Shown: positions 1-8,529, numbered from the stretch's first letter. The stretch is DNA of 64,000 nt from Lysobacteraceae bacterium SCN 69-320 (GCA_001725155.1 MEFP01000030.1:434001-498000), one strand, 5' to 3'. Notes: a model not told the origin generated them from the letters alone. A program made the numbers and translations.

Positions 1-107
1 ACCGCTGCACGCATTCATCACGCTGGCTGCGCATCTTCAACGAAGTGCCGGCGCTGCTGCTGATCGGCATCGTGATCCTGGTCGTGGTACAGCCGTTCAA
101 GGGCTGA
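1..107 (+). CDS. hemJ: HemJ-like protoporphyrinogen oxidase, C-terminal end (5' truncated)
   Basis: Only the last 34 codons are inside the window, in the frame that ends at the TGA at 105-107. The visible tail contains FNEVPALLLIGIVILVVV followed by QPFKG, a hydrophobic final membrane helix preceded by the FNE(V/I)P signature that I associate with the HemJ/UPF0093 family. That family oxidises protoporphyrinogen IX to protoporphyrin IX in the inner membrane of bacteria that lack HemG and HemY. The catalytic N-terminal part lies outside the window, so the call rests on the tail alone. A related CopD-type membrane protein is the main alternative. Confidence 0.7.
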   Translation, partial: RCTHSSRWLRIFNEVPALLLIGIVILVVVQPFKG

Positions 108-218
108 TCGCGACAGCAGGCGCCGCGGTATACATTGCTGCACCACACCACTGCGCAGCGGCGGACGGCCCGGACCGGACGTCGCAAAGCGCGTGATATA
201 TTTCAGCGAACGGGATGA

Positions 219-2900
219 ATGCGGGTTTCGCGAATGCACAAGCAGGACGACTCCCAGCAGAGCGCGGAATTGCGACAGGCATTCCTGCGGCATCTGCCCA
301 AGCGACTGGACACGCTGACCCGCCGCGGTCTGCGCCAGGCGCGGGACGGCTGGGACATCAACAGCCTGAGTCTGATCTTCCGCGAAGTGCAGACCCTGGC
401 CGGAGCGAGCGGACGTTACGGTCTGCTGGATCTCGCCGAGAAACTGTTCGCGATCGAGTCGGCGCTGGCCGACAGCATCGAACAGGCACGCCTGCCCGAC
501 GAGCCGACGTCCGCGTCGGTGGCGACCTTGCTGGACGATCTGCGCGAAATCGCCACCGCACGCGTCGCCACGCCGGCCGCCGACACCCACCTCGAGGTGC
601 CGCCGGCCGACCTGGAGCGCAGCGAGAACGGCTATCCGCTGCAGCTGGTTCCGCCGGCCGACTACTGGAAACGCTTCGCGCCGCTGCCGACGGCGCCCGC
701 GGCCAATGTCGTCGCGCTGCACGCGCCGCCGGCCGCACCCGCCGCGGCCGTGACACCGGCCGCGAGCCCCGCAGCGGCGGCAACGCCCGCCGCGGTGGCC
801 ACGCCGGCCGAGGCCGCGCCGTCGCGCGCCGCGCCGGCCGCGACGGCGGGCAGCCCGCGCAAGGTGTATCACCTGACCGACGGCAGCCCGCTGGCCTGCG
901 AGATCGACCAGAAGCTTGAACTGTCCGGCTACGAACTGTCGCTGCTCGATCACGTCGCCGAAGCGATCGAGATGATCGGCATGTTCCCGCCGCATCTCGT
1001 CATCGTCGACGCACACTTCCTCGGCGAGCTCGACCGCGTCGGCGAAGCTCTGAAAGCCGCGCGCGGACGCGCCAGCCATCGCGTCGCGATGCTGGCCCTG
1101 TCCGAACAGGGCGATCTCGAGGTGCGCCTGCGCGCGATGCGCGCCGGCGCCGATGCCTTCATTCCGCTGCCGGCCCAGGCCGGCGACGTCATGGCGCGCA
1201 TCGCCGAACTGACCGAGTCGGACCAGACCGAGCCCTACCGCATCATGATCGTCGAGGACGACCGCTCGCAGGCCATGTTCGCCGAGTCGATCCTGCGCAA
1301 GGCCGGCATGCAGACGACCATGGTCACCGACCCGCTGGCCGTGCTCAACGACATCGACGCATTCAACCCGGACCTGATCCTCATGGATCTCTACATGCCC
1401 GGCTGCTCGGGCATGGAGCTGACGGCGATCATCCGCGAGCGCGAAGCCTTCGTGTCCACGCCGATCGTGTTCCTGTCCGGCGAGAGCGACACCGACAAGC
1501 ATTTCGAAGCACTGAACGCCGGCGGCGACGATTTCCTGTCCAAGCCGATACGTCCCAAGCACCTGATCTCGGCCGTAACGAACCGGCTGCGCCGTGCACG
1601 CCACATCCGCCGCCGGGCACAGAACCAGAACCCGCGCGACGCGATCACCGGCATGTACGAGCGCGCCCACGTGCTCGACCGCCTCAACGCCCGGCTCGCC
1701 GCCGAAGACGCCGCGGCGCAGCGCGGCGGTCTGCTCTATGTCGACCTCGACGACGCGACCGAGCTGCGCGGCCAGGCCGGCCTGATCGGCTTCGACAAGC
1801 TGCTCGGCCAGATCGGCGCGTTCCTCGCGACGCACCTGGAAGCCGGCGCCCTGGTCACGCGTTTCGGCGACACGGGCTTCATCGTGCTGAGCCCGGAGCG
1901 CAGCGCGGAGGAGATCGAAGCCGCCGCGCGCGAACTCGTCGAACGGGTCGCGCACGAGCGCTTCGACGTCGATGGCCAGAACTATCGCGTCGCGCTGCAC
2001 TACGGCATCTGCCCGTTCTCGGCCGACCTCGGCGACGCCGGTGCCATGCTGCACGCGGCCGAGCGCGCGATGAACGACACGCGCCGCGGCGGGCAGGACC
2101 GGGTCGGCATGTTCGCGCCCAGGCCCAGCGGCGATCTCGCCCTGGTCGAGAATCTGCGCGCAGCCCTGCGCAGCAACGCGTTCCACCTCGTGTTCCAGCC
2201 GATCGCGGCGCTGGCCAGCGAAGACGACGGCGAGTCCGAAGAACAGTTCCAGGCGCTGCTGCGCCTGCACGGCGACGACGGCAAGGTGCTCACGGCCGCC
2301 CATATCGTGCCGGCCGCCGAACAAGCCGGACTCATCGACGAGATCGACCGCTGGGTGCTGAGCCGCTGCCTCATGGTGCTGTCCGACCGCGCGCGCCAGG
2401 GCCGTCCGGTGCGTCTGTTCGCGAGCCAGTCGCTGGCCGCCGCGCGCGATCCGGGCCGTGCGGCCTGGCTGCGCCAGCAGCTGGAGACGCGGCATATCGC
2501 CGGCAGCCGTCTCGTGCTGGAAATGCGTCTGCCGGAGGATCCGGCCGACTACGCGCGCGTCGCCACGTTCGCCGGCGCCGTGCACCAGATCGGCGTCGGC
2601 CTCTGCCTTGCCGGCGCGCTGCCCGGCGAAGCGACGCAGGCGGCGATCGAACATCTGCCGGTCGACTTCATCAAGATCGCGCCCGACTGCATTGCCGACG
2701 GCGGTCCGCGCATGCGCGACGAGCTGCGCCGGCTCGTGCGCGCGGCGCACGACCATGGCCGCCGCGTGATTGCACCGCGCATCGAGGACGCGCAGAGCGC
2801 GGCAACCCTGTGGACCATCGGCGTCGATTTCATCCAAGGTAATTTCGTGCAGCACGAAGCGCAGAATCTCGACTACGATTTCCGCGCCGCGGCGGGCTAG
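219..2900 (+). CDS. Multidomain response regulator: Hpt-like, pseudo-receiver, receiver, degenerate GGDEF and EAL
   Basis: An 893-residue cytoplasmic signalling protein. In order: an Hpt-like helical bundle (about 15-110), an Ala/Pro linker (about 165-210), a receiver-like fold without the acidic pocket (about 214-325), and a complete receiver (about 338-455) with the DD pair in IVEDD, the phosphoacceptor Asp in LMDLYMPG near 390 and Lys in SKP near 441. A GGDEF-derived domain follows (about 470-630), then an EAL-derived domain (about 645-890). The Hpt phosphoacceptor His is replaced by Gln58 (VQTLAGASG), the GGDEF signature reads FGDTG near 548, and EAL reads QALLRL near 677. It is therefore probably a phospho-controlled c-di-GMP binding or adaptor protein, not an enzyme. 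The next gene is a hybrid kinase on the same strand and is the likely partner. The ATG at 234 is an alternative start; neither has a strong ribosome site. Confidence 0.82.
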   Translation: MRVSRMHKQDDSQQSAELRQAFLRHLPKRLDTLTRRGLRQARDGWDINSLSLIFREVQTLAGASGRYGLLDLAEKLFAIESALADSIEQARLPDEPTSASVATLLDDLREIATARVATPAADTHLEVPPADLERSENGYPLQLVPPADYWKRFAPLPTAPAANVVALHAPPAAPAAAVTPAASPAAAATPAAVATPAEAAPSRAAPAATAGSPRKVYHLTDGSPLACEIDQKLELSGYELSLLDHVAEAIEMIGMFPPHLVIVDAHFLGELDRVGEALKAARGRASHRVAMLALSEQGDLEVRLRAMRAGADAFIPLPAQAGDVMARIAELTESDQTEPYRIMIVEDDRSQAMFAESILRKAGMQTTMVTDPLAVLNDIDAFNPDLILMDLYMPGCSGMELTAIIREREAFVSTPIVFLSGESDTDKHFEALNAGGDDFLSKPIRPKHLISAVTNRLRRARHIRRRAQNQNPRDAITGMYERAHVLDRLNARLAAEDAAAQRGGLLYVDLDDATELRGQAGLIGFDKLLGQIGAFLATHLEAGALVTRFGDTGFIVLSPERSAEEIEAAARELVERVAHERFDVDGQNYRVALHYGICPFSADLGDAGAMLHAAERAMNDTRRGGQDRVGMFAPRPSGDLALVENLRAALRSNAFHLVFQPIAALASEDDGESEEQFQALLRLHGDDGKVLTAAHIVPAAEQAGLIDEIDRWVLSRCLMVLSDRARQGRPVRLFASQSLAAARDPGRAAWLRQQLETRHIAGSRLVLEMRLPEDPADYARVATFAGAVHQIGVGLCLAGALPGEATQAAIEHLPVDFIKIAPDCIADGGPRMRDELRRLVRAAHDHGRRVIAPRIEDAQSAATLWTIGVDFIQGNFVQHEAQNLDYDFRAAAG

Positions 2901-3084
2901 CAGACCGGCCCAGGTGTCTGCAGGAGCGATCCGGAACCGGATCGCACGGGAGTCGCGCCGCGGAACGGGGCGATGGGCGGAGGAGCGGGGGCTGCGCCGT
3001 TCGACGAAAACGGGCAGACCTCGCGCGGGAACCAGGCGGACCGGCACGACACGAAGCGCCGGCTGCCGCTGACGAGGGACGAGC

Positions 3085-5508
3085 ATGGGGGACTGGAAAC
3101 GACTCGCCGGAGCGATGCGCTGGAGCGGCCTCGCGGTCGTCCTGAGCGCCAGCCTCGTCAGCCTGATCGCCGTACCGCCACCGACCAACTACTGGGTTGC
3201 GCCGCTGCTGCTGTTCGGCGGCGTGCTGCTGTTCCTGGCCGCACACGGCGCCGGCGACGAGGAGTCCGCGAGTGCCGCGCCAGCGCCGGTGCGCATCCCT
3301 GCGCTGACGCCGCCTGCGTCCGCCGCCGCGACGGATTCGCCGGGCCTGCAGGCCGAGGTCGACGAACTGCGCCAGGTGCAGCAGGATCTCATGAAGGCCA
3401 AGCTCGACGCGGAAGCGGCGATGATGGCCAAGAGTGAATTCCTCGCGACCATGAGCCACGAGATTCGCACGCCGCTGAACGGCGTCATCCCGCTGCTCGA
3501 TCTCGTGCTGTCGACCCGGCTCGCGCCCGATCAGCGCGACTACTTGTTGACCGCCTATCGTTCGGCACGCGAACTGCTGCGCATCGTCGACGACATCCTC
3601 GACTATTCCAAGATCGAGGCGAACAAGCTCGAATTGGAATCCGTCGGCCTGAACCTGCGCGAGGTGCTCGACGCGGTCAAGCGACTGATGGAGAAAGCTG
3701 CAGAAAGCAAGGAATTGAATTTTTCCGTCACGATCGAATCCGGCGTGCGACTGGCCGTGCGCGGCGACCCGGTACGCCTGCGCCAGGTGCTGACCAACCT
3801 CGTCAGCAACGCGATCAAGTTCACCGAACGCGGCAGCGTATCGGTGCGCGTGTCGCGCCGCGGAGAATCGCGCAGTCACAACGAGATCCTGTTCCAGGTG
3901 CAGGACACCGGCGTCGGCATCGCGCCTGATGTCGCCGACAAGCTGTTCCAGCCATTCTCCCAGGCCGACGCATCGACGACGCGCATCCACGGCGGTACCG
4001 GCCTGGGCCTGGTCATCTGCAAGCGCATCGTCGATCTGATGGGCGGCAAGATCGGCGTGAAATCCGAGCTCGGCAGCGGTTCGACGTTCTGGTTCAGCGT
4101 GCCGTTCCTCAAGGCCGTCGGTGACGGCCCCGGCGCACGCACCGATCTCGGCGGCGCCCGCGCGCTGCTCGTCGTCGACGACGCAGCGACCCAGCGCCGG
4201 CTGTCGAGCGTCCTGTCGGGCTGGGGCATGCAGCTCACCATGACCAACGTTGCGGCCGAGGCCCTGGCCAAGCTGCGCAGCGCCGCACAGATGAGCGACG
4301 GCTGGGCCATCGACCTGCTCATCGTCGATCTCGCGAGCATGCGCGGCAATCCCTCGGCGCTGCTGCGCAACGTCCAGCGCGAGCCGACCCTGGAGCGCGT
4401 GCGTTTCGTGTTTCTCGCCGGCAACGAGGAAATTCCGACCGAACTGCGCCAGGACGCACGCTCGGCGGTCATCGCGCCGGGCCATTCGGATGCCGAGCTG
4501 CGCGCGGCATTGAATACGCTGCTCGGCGTGCAGCAGAGCGGCAGCGCCCAGGCAGAAGCCATGCCCGACCCGCTCACGGATCCGCTGGAGCCCGGCGTAC
4601 ACATCGCCGGCGCCGCCGATACGCCGGCCGCGCCGCTGCGCGGCCATGTGCTGCTGGTCGAGGACAATCCGGTCAACCGCCAGGTCGCGCAACGCATCCT
4701 CGGCCTGCTCGGGCTGAGCCTGGAAACCGCCGAGAACGGCAAGGAAGCGCTGGAGAAACTCGACGCCGGATCGTTCGATCTCGTGCTGATGGACTGCCAG
4801 ATGCCGACCATGGACGGCTATACCGCGACGCGGATTCGCCGCACACGGGAAGCCGAACAGCGCCTGACGCGCATTCCGATCATCGCGATGACCGCCAATG
4901 CCATGGCCGGCGATCGCGACAAGTGCCTCGGCGCCGGCATGGACGAGTACCTGTCCAAACCGATGAATCGCGGCCTGCTCGAATCGACCTTGCGCAAATG
5001 GCTGCCCAAGCACGCGCAGAGCCGCGCAAGCGCCGCCGATCGGACACCGGCACCGCCGCGTGCCACGCCGGCGCCGCCCGCACGCAGCGCCGCGGGCGCG
5101 AGTCCGGCGGTTGCGCTCAGCGACGGCCTGGCACCGGTCAATCCGCTCGGCGTGCGCGACGGCGCGGCGCTCGATCAGGAAATCGTGCGCGATCTGCTCG
5201 ACGTGATGGGCGAGGAATTCACCGAACTCGTCGGCGTCTATCTCGAGGACACGCCGAAGAATCTCGCTCTGCTCGAAGCCGCCGCGGGCCGCAACGACTC
5301 CAACGCGCTGATCGCGCCTTCGCATTCGCTGAAGTCGACCAGCGCGAACCTCGGCGCCATGACCCTGGCGGAGATCGCCAAACGCATCGAGCACGAAGCG
5401 CGCAGCGGTACCTTGGCCAATCCGGCGGCGCTGGTGCGGGATCTGACCCGGGAATACGGCAGGGTGTCAGCCGAACTGCGCAACCTGCTGGCGCGCAGCG
5501 GTCCGTGA
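3085..5508 (+). CDS. Hybrid sensor histidine kinase with two receivers and a C-terminal Hpt
   Basis: An 807-residue inner-membrane kinase of the BarA/RpfC architecture. Two hydrophobic segments (about 13-30 and 37-54) leave almost no periplasmic loop, so the sensed signal is probably within or near the membrane. A short coiled coil (about 85-115) leads into the H-box SHEIRTPLNG with phosphorylated His125. Next come the ATPase N box (NLVSNAIKFTE) and G boxes (DTGVGIAPD, GGTGLGL). The first receiver (about 355-480) keeps VVDD and LIVDLASM but lacks the conserved Lys. The second (about 522-640) is complete, with phosphoacceptor Asp570 in LMDCQMP and Lys in SKP. The C-terminal Hpt carries His747 in SHSLKSTSANLG. 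The full His-Asp-His relay is present, and the upstream multidomain regulator is a natural final receiver. Confidence 0.9.
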   Translation: MGDWKRLAGAMRWSGLAVVLSASLVSLIAVPPPTNYWVAPLLLFGGVLLFLAAHGAGDEESASAAPAPVRIPALTPPASAAATDSPGLQAEVDELRQVQQDLMKAKLDAEAAMMAKSEFLATMSHEIRTPLNGVIPLLDLVLSTRLAPDQRDYLLTAYRSARELLRIVDDILDYSKIEANKLELESVGLNLREVLDAVKRLMEKAAESKELNFSVTIESGVRLAVRGDPVRLRQVLTNLVSNAIKFTERGSVSVRVSRRGESRSHNEILFQVQDTGVGIAPDVADKLFQPFSQADASTTRIHGGTGLGLVICKRIVDLMGGKIGVKSELGSGSTFWFSVPFLKAVGDGPGARTDLGGARALLVVDDAATQRRLSSVLSGWGMQLTMTNVAAEALAKLRSAAQMSDGWAIDLLIVDLASMRGNPSALLRNVQREPTLERVRFVFLAGNEEIPTELRQDARSAVIAPGHSDAELRAALNTLLGVQQSGSAQAEAMPDPLTDPLEPGVHIAGAADTPAAPLRGHVLLVEDNPVNRQVAQRILGLLGLSLETAENGKEALEKLDAGSFDLVLMDCQMPTMDGYTATRIRRTREAEQRLTRIPIIAMTANAMAGDRDKCLGAGMDEYLSKPMNRGLLESTLRKWLPKHAQSRASAADRTPAPPRATPAPPARSAAGASPAVALSDGLAPVNPLGVRDGAALDQEIVRDLLDVMGEEFTELVGVYLEDTPKNLALLEAAAGRNDSNALIAPSHSLKSTSANLGAMTLAEIAKRIEHEARSGTLANPAALVRDLTREYGRVSAELRNLLARSGP

Positions 5509-5514
5509 AACGAA

Positions 5515-5543
5515 GACGGGACGGACCACCGGTCCGTCCCGTC
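5515..5543. terminator. Strong hairpin between convergent genes
   Basis: A perfect 12-bp stem (GACGGGACGGAC paired with its complement at 5532-5543) with a 5-nt loop lies in the 43-bp gap between the ends of the hybrid kinase and of bacterioferritin. There is no T-run on either side, so it is a candidate bidirectional transcription stop or mRNA-end stabiliser, not a classic intrinsic terminator. Confidence 0.55.
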
Positions 5544-5551
5544 GGCGGCAA

Positions 5552-6022
5552 TCAGTTGCCGATCTTCTTCTGCAGGTAGCTCGCTTCGCCGAGCTGCTTG
5601 ATCAGGCCCAGCTGGGTTTCGAGCCAGTCGATGTGCTCCTCCTCGGATTCGAGGATGTCTTCAAACAGTTCGCGGCTGACGTAATCGCCGACCTTCTCCG
5701 CATCGGCGATCGCGGCGCGCAGATCCGGCACCGCGGCGTATTCGAGCTTGAGATCGCATTCGAGACATTCGCGCGGCGTCTCGCCGACGAGGATCTTGCC
5801 GAGGTTCTGCAGGTTGGGCAGGCCTTCAAGGAACAGGATGCGCTCGATCAGCTTGTCCGCATGCTTCATCTCGTCGATGGATTCCTTGTACTCGTGCTCG
5901 GCGAGTTCCTTGAAGCCCCAGTTCTTGAACATGCGGGCATGCAGGAAATACTGGTTGATCGCCGTCAGCTCGTTGTACAGCGCCTTGTTCAGATGCTCGA
6001 TGATCTTGGGGTCGCCTTTCAT
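5552..6022 (-). CDS. bfr: Bacterioferritin
   Basis: A 156-residue iron-storage ferritin, the usual length for the family. It should form a 24-mer shell that oxidises Fe(II) at a di-iron centre and stores the mineral. All expected residues are readable at the family positions: ferroxidase ligands Glu18, Glu51, His54, Glu94, Glu127 and His130, and the haem-ligating Met52 between subunits. The start ATG at 6022 is preceded by GGAG about nine bases away. The gene for its release partner, the [2Fe-2S] ferredoxin Bfd, lies upstream on the same strand, separated by about 260 bp. Storage and mobilisation genes are therefore linked but probably separately promoted. Confidence 0.97.
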   Translation of the reverse strand: MKGDPKIIEHLNKALYNELTAINQYFLHARMFKNWGFKELAEHEYKESIDEMKHADKLIERILFLEGLPNLQNLGKILVGETPRECLECDLKLEYAAVPDLRAAIADAEKVGDYVSRELFEDILESEEEHIDWLETQLGLIKQLGEASYLQKKIGN

Positions 6023-6051
6023 GGCCGGTTCTCCGCGTGGAAACGGCGGCG

Positions 6052-6075
6052 ACTATACCGTCGCCTTCGCGACGG
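6052..6075 (-). promoter_or_regulatory. Possible bfr promoter with adjoining dyad
   Basis: On the minus strand a TATAGT hexamer (6052-6057) lies about 30 bp upstream of the bfr start. It is directly preceded by a perfect 7-bp dyad, CCGTCGC/GCGACGG with a 4-nt loop (6058-6075). The position suits a -10 element with an operator or hairpin across the spacer. No convincing -35 is visible, so this is tentative. Confidence 0.35.
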
Positions 6076-6285
6076 CGATGAAATGCGAATTGGATGCAGT
6101 GCCATGGCCCGGAACAGCATCGACGGGATTCACGCCATGTCGCGGCGAAGCGGCTGACGTACCAGGCGAAACCGACTGATCCGGAACGGCCGGCCGCGTC
6201 ATCGGGCCGTTCTCGCGACTGCGCGCGCCGGAGGGAATTCGGCGACAGGAACCCGCGGCCGGCAGGCCCGCGGAAAAACGGCGGC

Positions 6286-6492
6286 TCAGGCGGCCGCGAG
6301 TATCGGCAGATCGAACAGGCGCGCGTTGCGCGGCAGCGCCTCGTGCAGCACCTGCTCGGCGAAGTCGGCGCAGGCGCCGCAGGTACCGGCGCAGCCGGTG
6401 CGCATGGTCAGCTCGGCCAGCGACGAGACGCCGTCAGCGGCGGCTGCGCGTATGGCCTTGTCGGTCACGCCGTTACAGATGCAGACGTACAT
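6286..6492 (-). CDS. bfd: Bacterioferritin-associated [2Fe-2S] ferredoxin
   Basis: A 68-residue BFD-like ferredoxin. The family donates electrons to the haem of bacterioferritin so that stored iron is reduced and released. The cluster-binding pattern is clear: Cys4-x-Cys6 at the N-terminus (MYVCICNG) and Cys38-x-x-Cys41 in the helical turn, with an extra Cys34 just before. I start it at the ATG at 6490-6492 because a GGAGG sits at ideal distance and the family begins with MYVC; a longer in-frame start at 6525 has no support. The upstream region carries a good promoter overlapped by a Fur-like box. Confidence 0.93.
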   Translation of the reverse strand: MYVCICNGVTDKAIRAAAADGVSSLAELTMRTGCAGTCGACADFAEQVLHEALPRNARLFDLPILAAA

Positions 6493-6513
6493 GGCAGTCC
6501 TCCAATGGACGGC

Positions 6514-6542
6514 ATTGGACTGCAAATGCGAATGAGTGTCAA
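6514..6542 (-). promoter_or_regulatory. bfd promoter overlapped by a Fur-box-like sequence
   Basis: Reading the minus strand, TTGACA (6537-6542) is followed after 17 bp by TCCAAT (6514-6519), a plausible sigma-70 promoter for bfd. On the plus strand 6522-6540 reads GCAAATGCGAATGAGTGTC, which matches the 19-bp Fur consensus GATAATGATAATCATTATC at 12 of 19 positions by direct comparison. The overlap with both promoter elements is what Fur repression under iron sufficiency would require, and bfd is a known Fur target in enterobacteria and pseudomonads. Confidence 0.5.
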
Positions 6543-6562
6543 CAACCTTCCGTTTTGACGGC

Positions 6563-7108
6563 TCAGCCGACCTCGGCGAGCACCGGGAGCGCGGACCTGG
6601 TCACCGTCGCGGAAAGCTCCAGCCGCACGCGGCAGGCGCGCTCGACCGTAGGAGCGAACTGCCGCAGCGCGCGTTCGTAGACCTGCCGCTTGAACGTGAC
6701 CACGTTCTGCGCCGGGTACCAGAAATCGACCCAGCGCCAGAGGTCGAACTCCGGCTTCTCGTTTGCATCGAGGCGTACATGGCGCTCCTCGCCAAGGAAA
6801 CGCAGCAGGAACCAGACCTGCTTCTGGCCGATGCAGACAGGGCGCTCGTTGCGCCGCAGGTAACGCCGCGGCAGACGGTAGCGCAGCCAGCCCGGCGTCG
6901 CGGCGAGAACCTCGACGTGCTCCGGGAACAGGCCGGTCTCCTCCTGCAATTCGCGGTACATGGCCTCCAGCGGCGTCTCGTCGCTGCGCATGCCGCCCTG
7001 GGGAAACTGCCAGCCGTCACGATTGATGCGGCGCGCCCAGAACAGCCGACCGTCATCCCGCAGCAGGACTATGCCCACGTTGGGCCTGTAGCCATCGGGG
7101 TCAATCAC
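6563..7108 (-). CDS. rppH: RNA pyrophosphohydrolase
   Basis: A 181-residue Nudix hydrolase that removes pyrophosphate from the 5' end of triphosphorylated mRNA, opening it to RNase E decay. The N-terminus [16 protein letters not shown] is the family hallmark. The Nudix box is complete: GG then E five residues on, followed by REL-x-EE-x-GL (GGMRSDE...RELQEETGL). Trp and aromatic residues near LFWARR and WQFPQGG are typical of RppH. I start at a GTG preceded by TGGAG at good spacing; a 21-residue longer TTG start is open but would add an unrelated leader. The expected length is about 160-180 residues. Confidence 0.95.
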   Translation of the reverse strand: MIDPDGYRPNVGIVLLRDDGRLFWARRINRDGWQFPQGGMRSDETPLEAMYRELQEETGLFPEHVEVLAATPGWLRYRLPRRYLRRNERPVCIGQKQVWFLLRFLGEERHVRLDANEKPEFDLWRWVDFWYPAQNVVTFKRQVYERALRQFAPTVERACRVRLELSATVTRSALPVLAEVG

Positions 7109-7192
7109 CGGTCGACTCCAGAAAAATGCGTGCTGGCAAGGATTCTTCCACAGCCTCTGCGCGGCCAGCAAGGCGCCGCGGCTGCGTTCGGC

Positions 7193-7220
7193 TTGACACG
7201 CGCCCGGCCGAAGCTACAAT
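7193..7220 (+). promoter_or_regulatory. Sigma-70 promoter of the tRNA-Met gene
   Basis: TTGACA (7193-7198) and TACAAT (7215-7220) are separated by 16 bp and lie 33 bp before the mature tRNA 5' end. The region just downstream is GC-rich (CCCCGCCC), a discriminator type associated with stringent control of stable RNA genes. Confidence 0.85.
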
Positions 7221-7253
7221 CCCCGCCCTTCTTTCGGGCAGAATTGCCCCAGT

Positions 7254-7330
7254 GGCTAGGTAGCTCAGCCGGTCAGAGCGCGGCACTCATAATGCTGAGG
7301 TCGGCGGTTCGATCCCGCCTCTAGCCACCA
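7254..7330 (+). tRNA. tRNA-Met (CAT), elongator type
   Basis: A 77-nt tRNA with an encoded CCA end. Acceptor stem GGCTAGG pairs with TCTAGCC (final G-T wobble). The anticodon loop CTCATAA gives anticodon CAT, and the T arm GGCGG-TTCGATC-CCGCC is perfect. Sequence and base-paired acceptor end match elongator Met tRNA, not the initiator. It stands alone between rppH and queD. Confidence 0.97.
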
Positions 7331-7343
7331 CCTTTATTCTTGC

Positions 7344-7366
7344 GACTCGCCGCCTCACGGCGAGTC
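7344..7366 (+). terminator. Hairpin after tRNA-Met, upstream of queD
   Basis: A perfect 9-bp stem GACTCGCCG/CGGCGAGTC with a 5-nt loop lies 14 nt after the tRNA CCA end and 14 nt before the queD ATG. No T-run follows. It may end or trim the tRNA transcript, or act in the queD leader if transcription reads through. Confidence 0.4.
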
Positions 7367-7380
7367 CGGCTGTTGCGCTG

Positions 7381-7737
7381 ATGGATCTGTTCAAGACATT
7401 CCAGATCGAAGCCGCGCATCGGCTGCCGATGGTACCGGCCGGACACAAGTGCTCCCGGCTGCACGGCCATTCGTTCCGCATCGACATCCATGTTTCGGGT
7501 CCGCTCGACCCGCAGTTCGGCTGGGTCATGGATTTCGCCGACATCAAGCTGGCGTTCGCGCCGCTGTTCGATGCACTGGACCACCGCTATCTCAACGAAA
7601 TCGACGGCCTGGCCAATCCGACCAGCGAAAACCTCGCGATCTGGATCTGGCAGCAGCTCAAGCCCGGACTGCCGTTGCTGAGCAAGGTCGTGGTTCACGA
7701 GACCTGCACTTCCGGTTGCAGCTACGCCGGCCCCTGA
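7381..7737 (+). CDS. queD: 6-carboxy-5,6,7,8-tetrahydropterin synthase
   Basis: A 118-residue T-fold enzyme that converts 7,8-dihydroneopterin triphosphate to 6-carboxytetrahydropterin, the second step of queuosine (7-deazaguanine) synthesis. The zinc ligands His13 (EAAHRLP), His28 and His30 (LHGHS) and the catalytic Cys24 (KCSRLHGH) are all present, as is the conserved DHRYLN segment. Length matches bacterial QueD. It follows the tRNA-Met gene on the same strand with only 50 bp between, so read-through co-expression is possible. No other que genes are in the window. Confidence 0.95.
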   Translation: MDLFKTFQIEAAHRLPMVPAGHKCSRLHGHSFRIDIHVSGPLDPQFGWVMDFADIKLAFAPLFDALDHRYLNEIDGLANPTSENLAIWIWQQLKPGLPLLSKVVVHETCTSGCSYAGP

Positions 7738-7787
7738 TCGCGCAAAGCAGATAAGATGCGCCGAATTTCTCCGGCGGGCGGTGGCGC

Positions 7788-8363
7788 ATGTTTCTCACGC
7801 GTGGTTTGGCGCTCTGGCTGCTGCTGGTTTCGTTTGGCGCCCAGGCCGCCAACATCGCTGGGCATGAGTTCGCCGAGCGGATCAACGTACCCGGCGTCGG
7901 CAGCAACCTGCGCCTGTCCGGCGCGGCCACGCTGGATCGCAATTTCGTCCCGTTCTACGCTGCGGCGCTGTACCTGCCGGCCTCGGTGCGCTCGCTGGAT
8001 CAGCTGCAGTCGGGCCTGAGCCCGTACCGGGTCACGCTGGTCTGGCAGATTCCCGAGCTCGACGACGAGCATGTCGACGACTACTGGCGCAAGGCCTTCG
8101 CCGAAGCGGCCGGCCCGGCCCGCCTGAGCCGCATCAAGGCCAACGTCGAGCGTTTCGTCGACGTGTTCGGCGCGGCGCGCCATGGCCAGGTCGTCCTGTT
8201 CGACTACATACCCGACGCCGGCATGCGCATCTTCGTCGACGACAAGCCAGCCGGGCAGCTTGCCGGTGTCGAATTCAATACGGTGCTGCTGTCGATCTGG
8301 CTCGGCGACAAGGCGCCGCGCGACTTCCGCACGGCCCTCACGGCAGGCCTGAGCCCGAATTGA
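7788..8363 (+). CDS. Exported chalcone-isomerase-like protein
   Basis: A 191-residue protein with a cleavable signal peptide (about 1-20, ending FGAQA). The mature part has the pattern of the chalcone isomerase-like family: a start of the form AGHEFAERINVPG, then LRLSGAATLDRNFVPFYAAALYLP, and a C-terminal segment ending FNTVLLSIWLGDKAPRDF. Bacterial members are exported and of unknown substrate; fatty-acid binding has been proposed for plant relatives. It follows queD by 50 bp but shares no obvious pathway with it. Confidence 0.8.
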   Translation: MFLTRGLALWLLLVSFGAQAANIAGHEFAERINVPGVGSNLRLSGAATLDRNFVPFYAAALYLPASVRSLDQLQSGLSPYRVTLVWQIPELDDEHVDDYWRKAFAEAAGPARLSRIKANVERFVDVFGAARHGQVVLFDYIPDAGMRIFVDDKPAGQLAGVEFNTVLLSIWLGDKAPRDFRTALTAGLSPN

Positions 8364-8459
8364 CGCGATGCGCCATCGCCGCACGATTTCAATAAATAAC
8401 TGATATTCAGCAAGTTAAGCGCTTTCCCCAACCTCCGACAGCTTCGTTCAGAATTTTTC

Positions 8460-8490
8460 TGTTGCGCCGCAACAAAAAAATGTCTACAGT
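8460..8490 (+). promoter_or_regulatory. Phasin promoter with a 15-bp inverted repeat over the -35
   Basis: TTGCGC (8462-8467) and TACAGT (8485-8490) lie 17 bp apart, about 40 bp before the phasin start. The -35 is embedded in a perfect inverted repeat, TGTTGCG-C-CGCAACA (8460-8474). A TGC-N3-GCA core of this kind resembles sites described for the PHB-responsive repressor PhaR in other proteobacteria, which controls phasin genes. A second small dyad, CTGA-TAT-TCAG, lies at 8400-8410. Confidence 0.55.
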
Positions 8491-8529
8491 GCGCCCCGTC
8501 ACCCCCACACGCCTGACGAGGGCAAGCCA

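Noticed and set aside
18-3188. A 1056-residue open frame on the minus strand
   Set aside because: It lies antisense to the regulator and kinase genes, is rich in Arg/Gln/Ala/His, has no domain motifs and no ribosome site. It is the usual long antisense frame in GC-rich DNA.
7254-7330. tRNA-Met as an integration site of a mobile element
   Set aside because: No integrase, no repeated tRNA 3' end and ordinary housekeeping genes on both sides.
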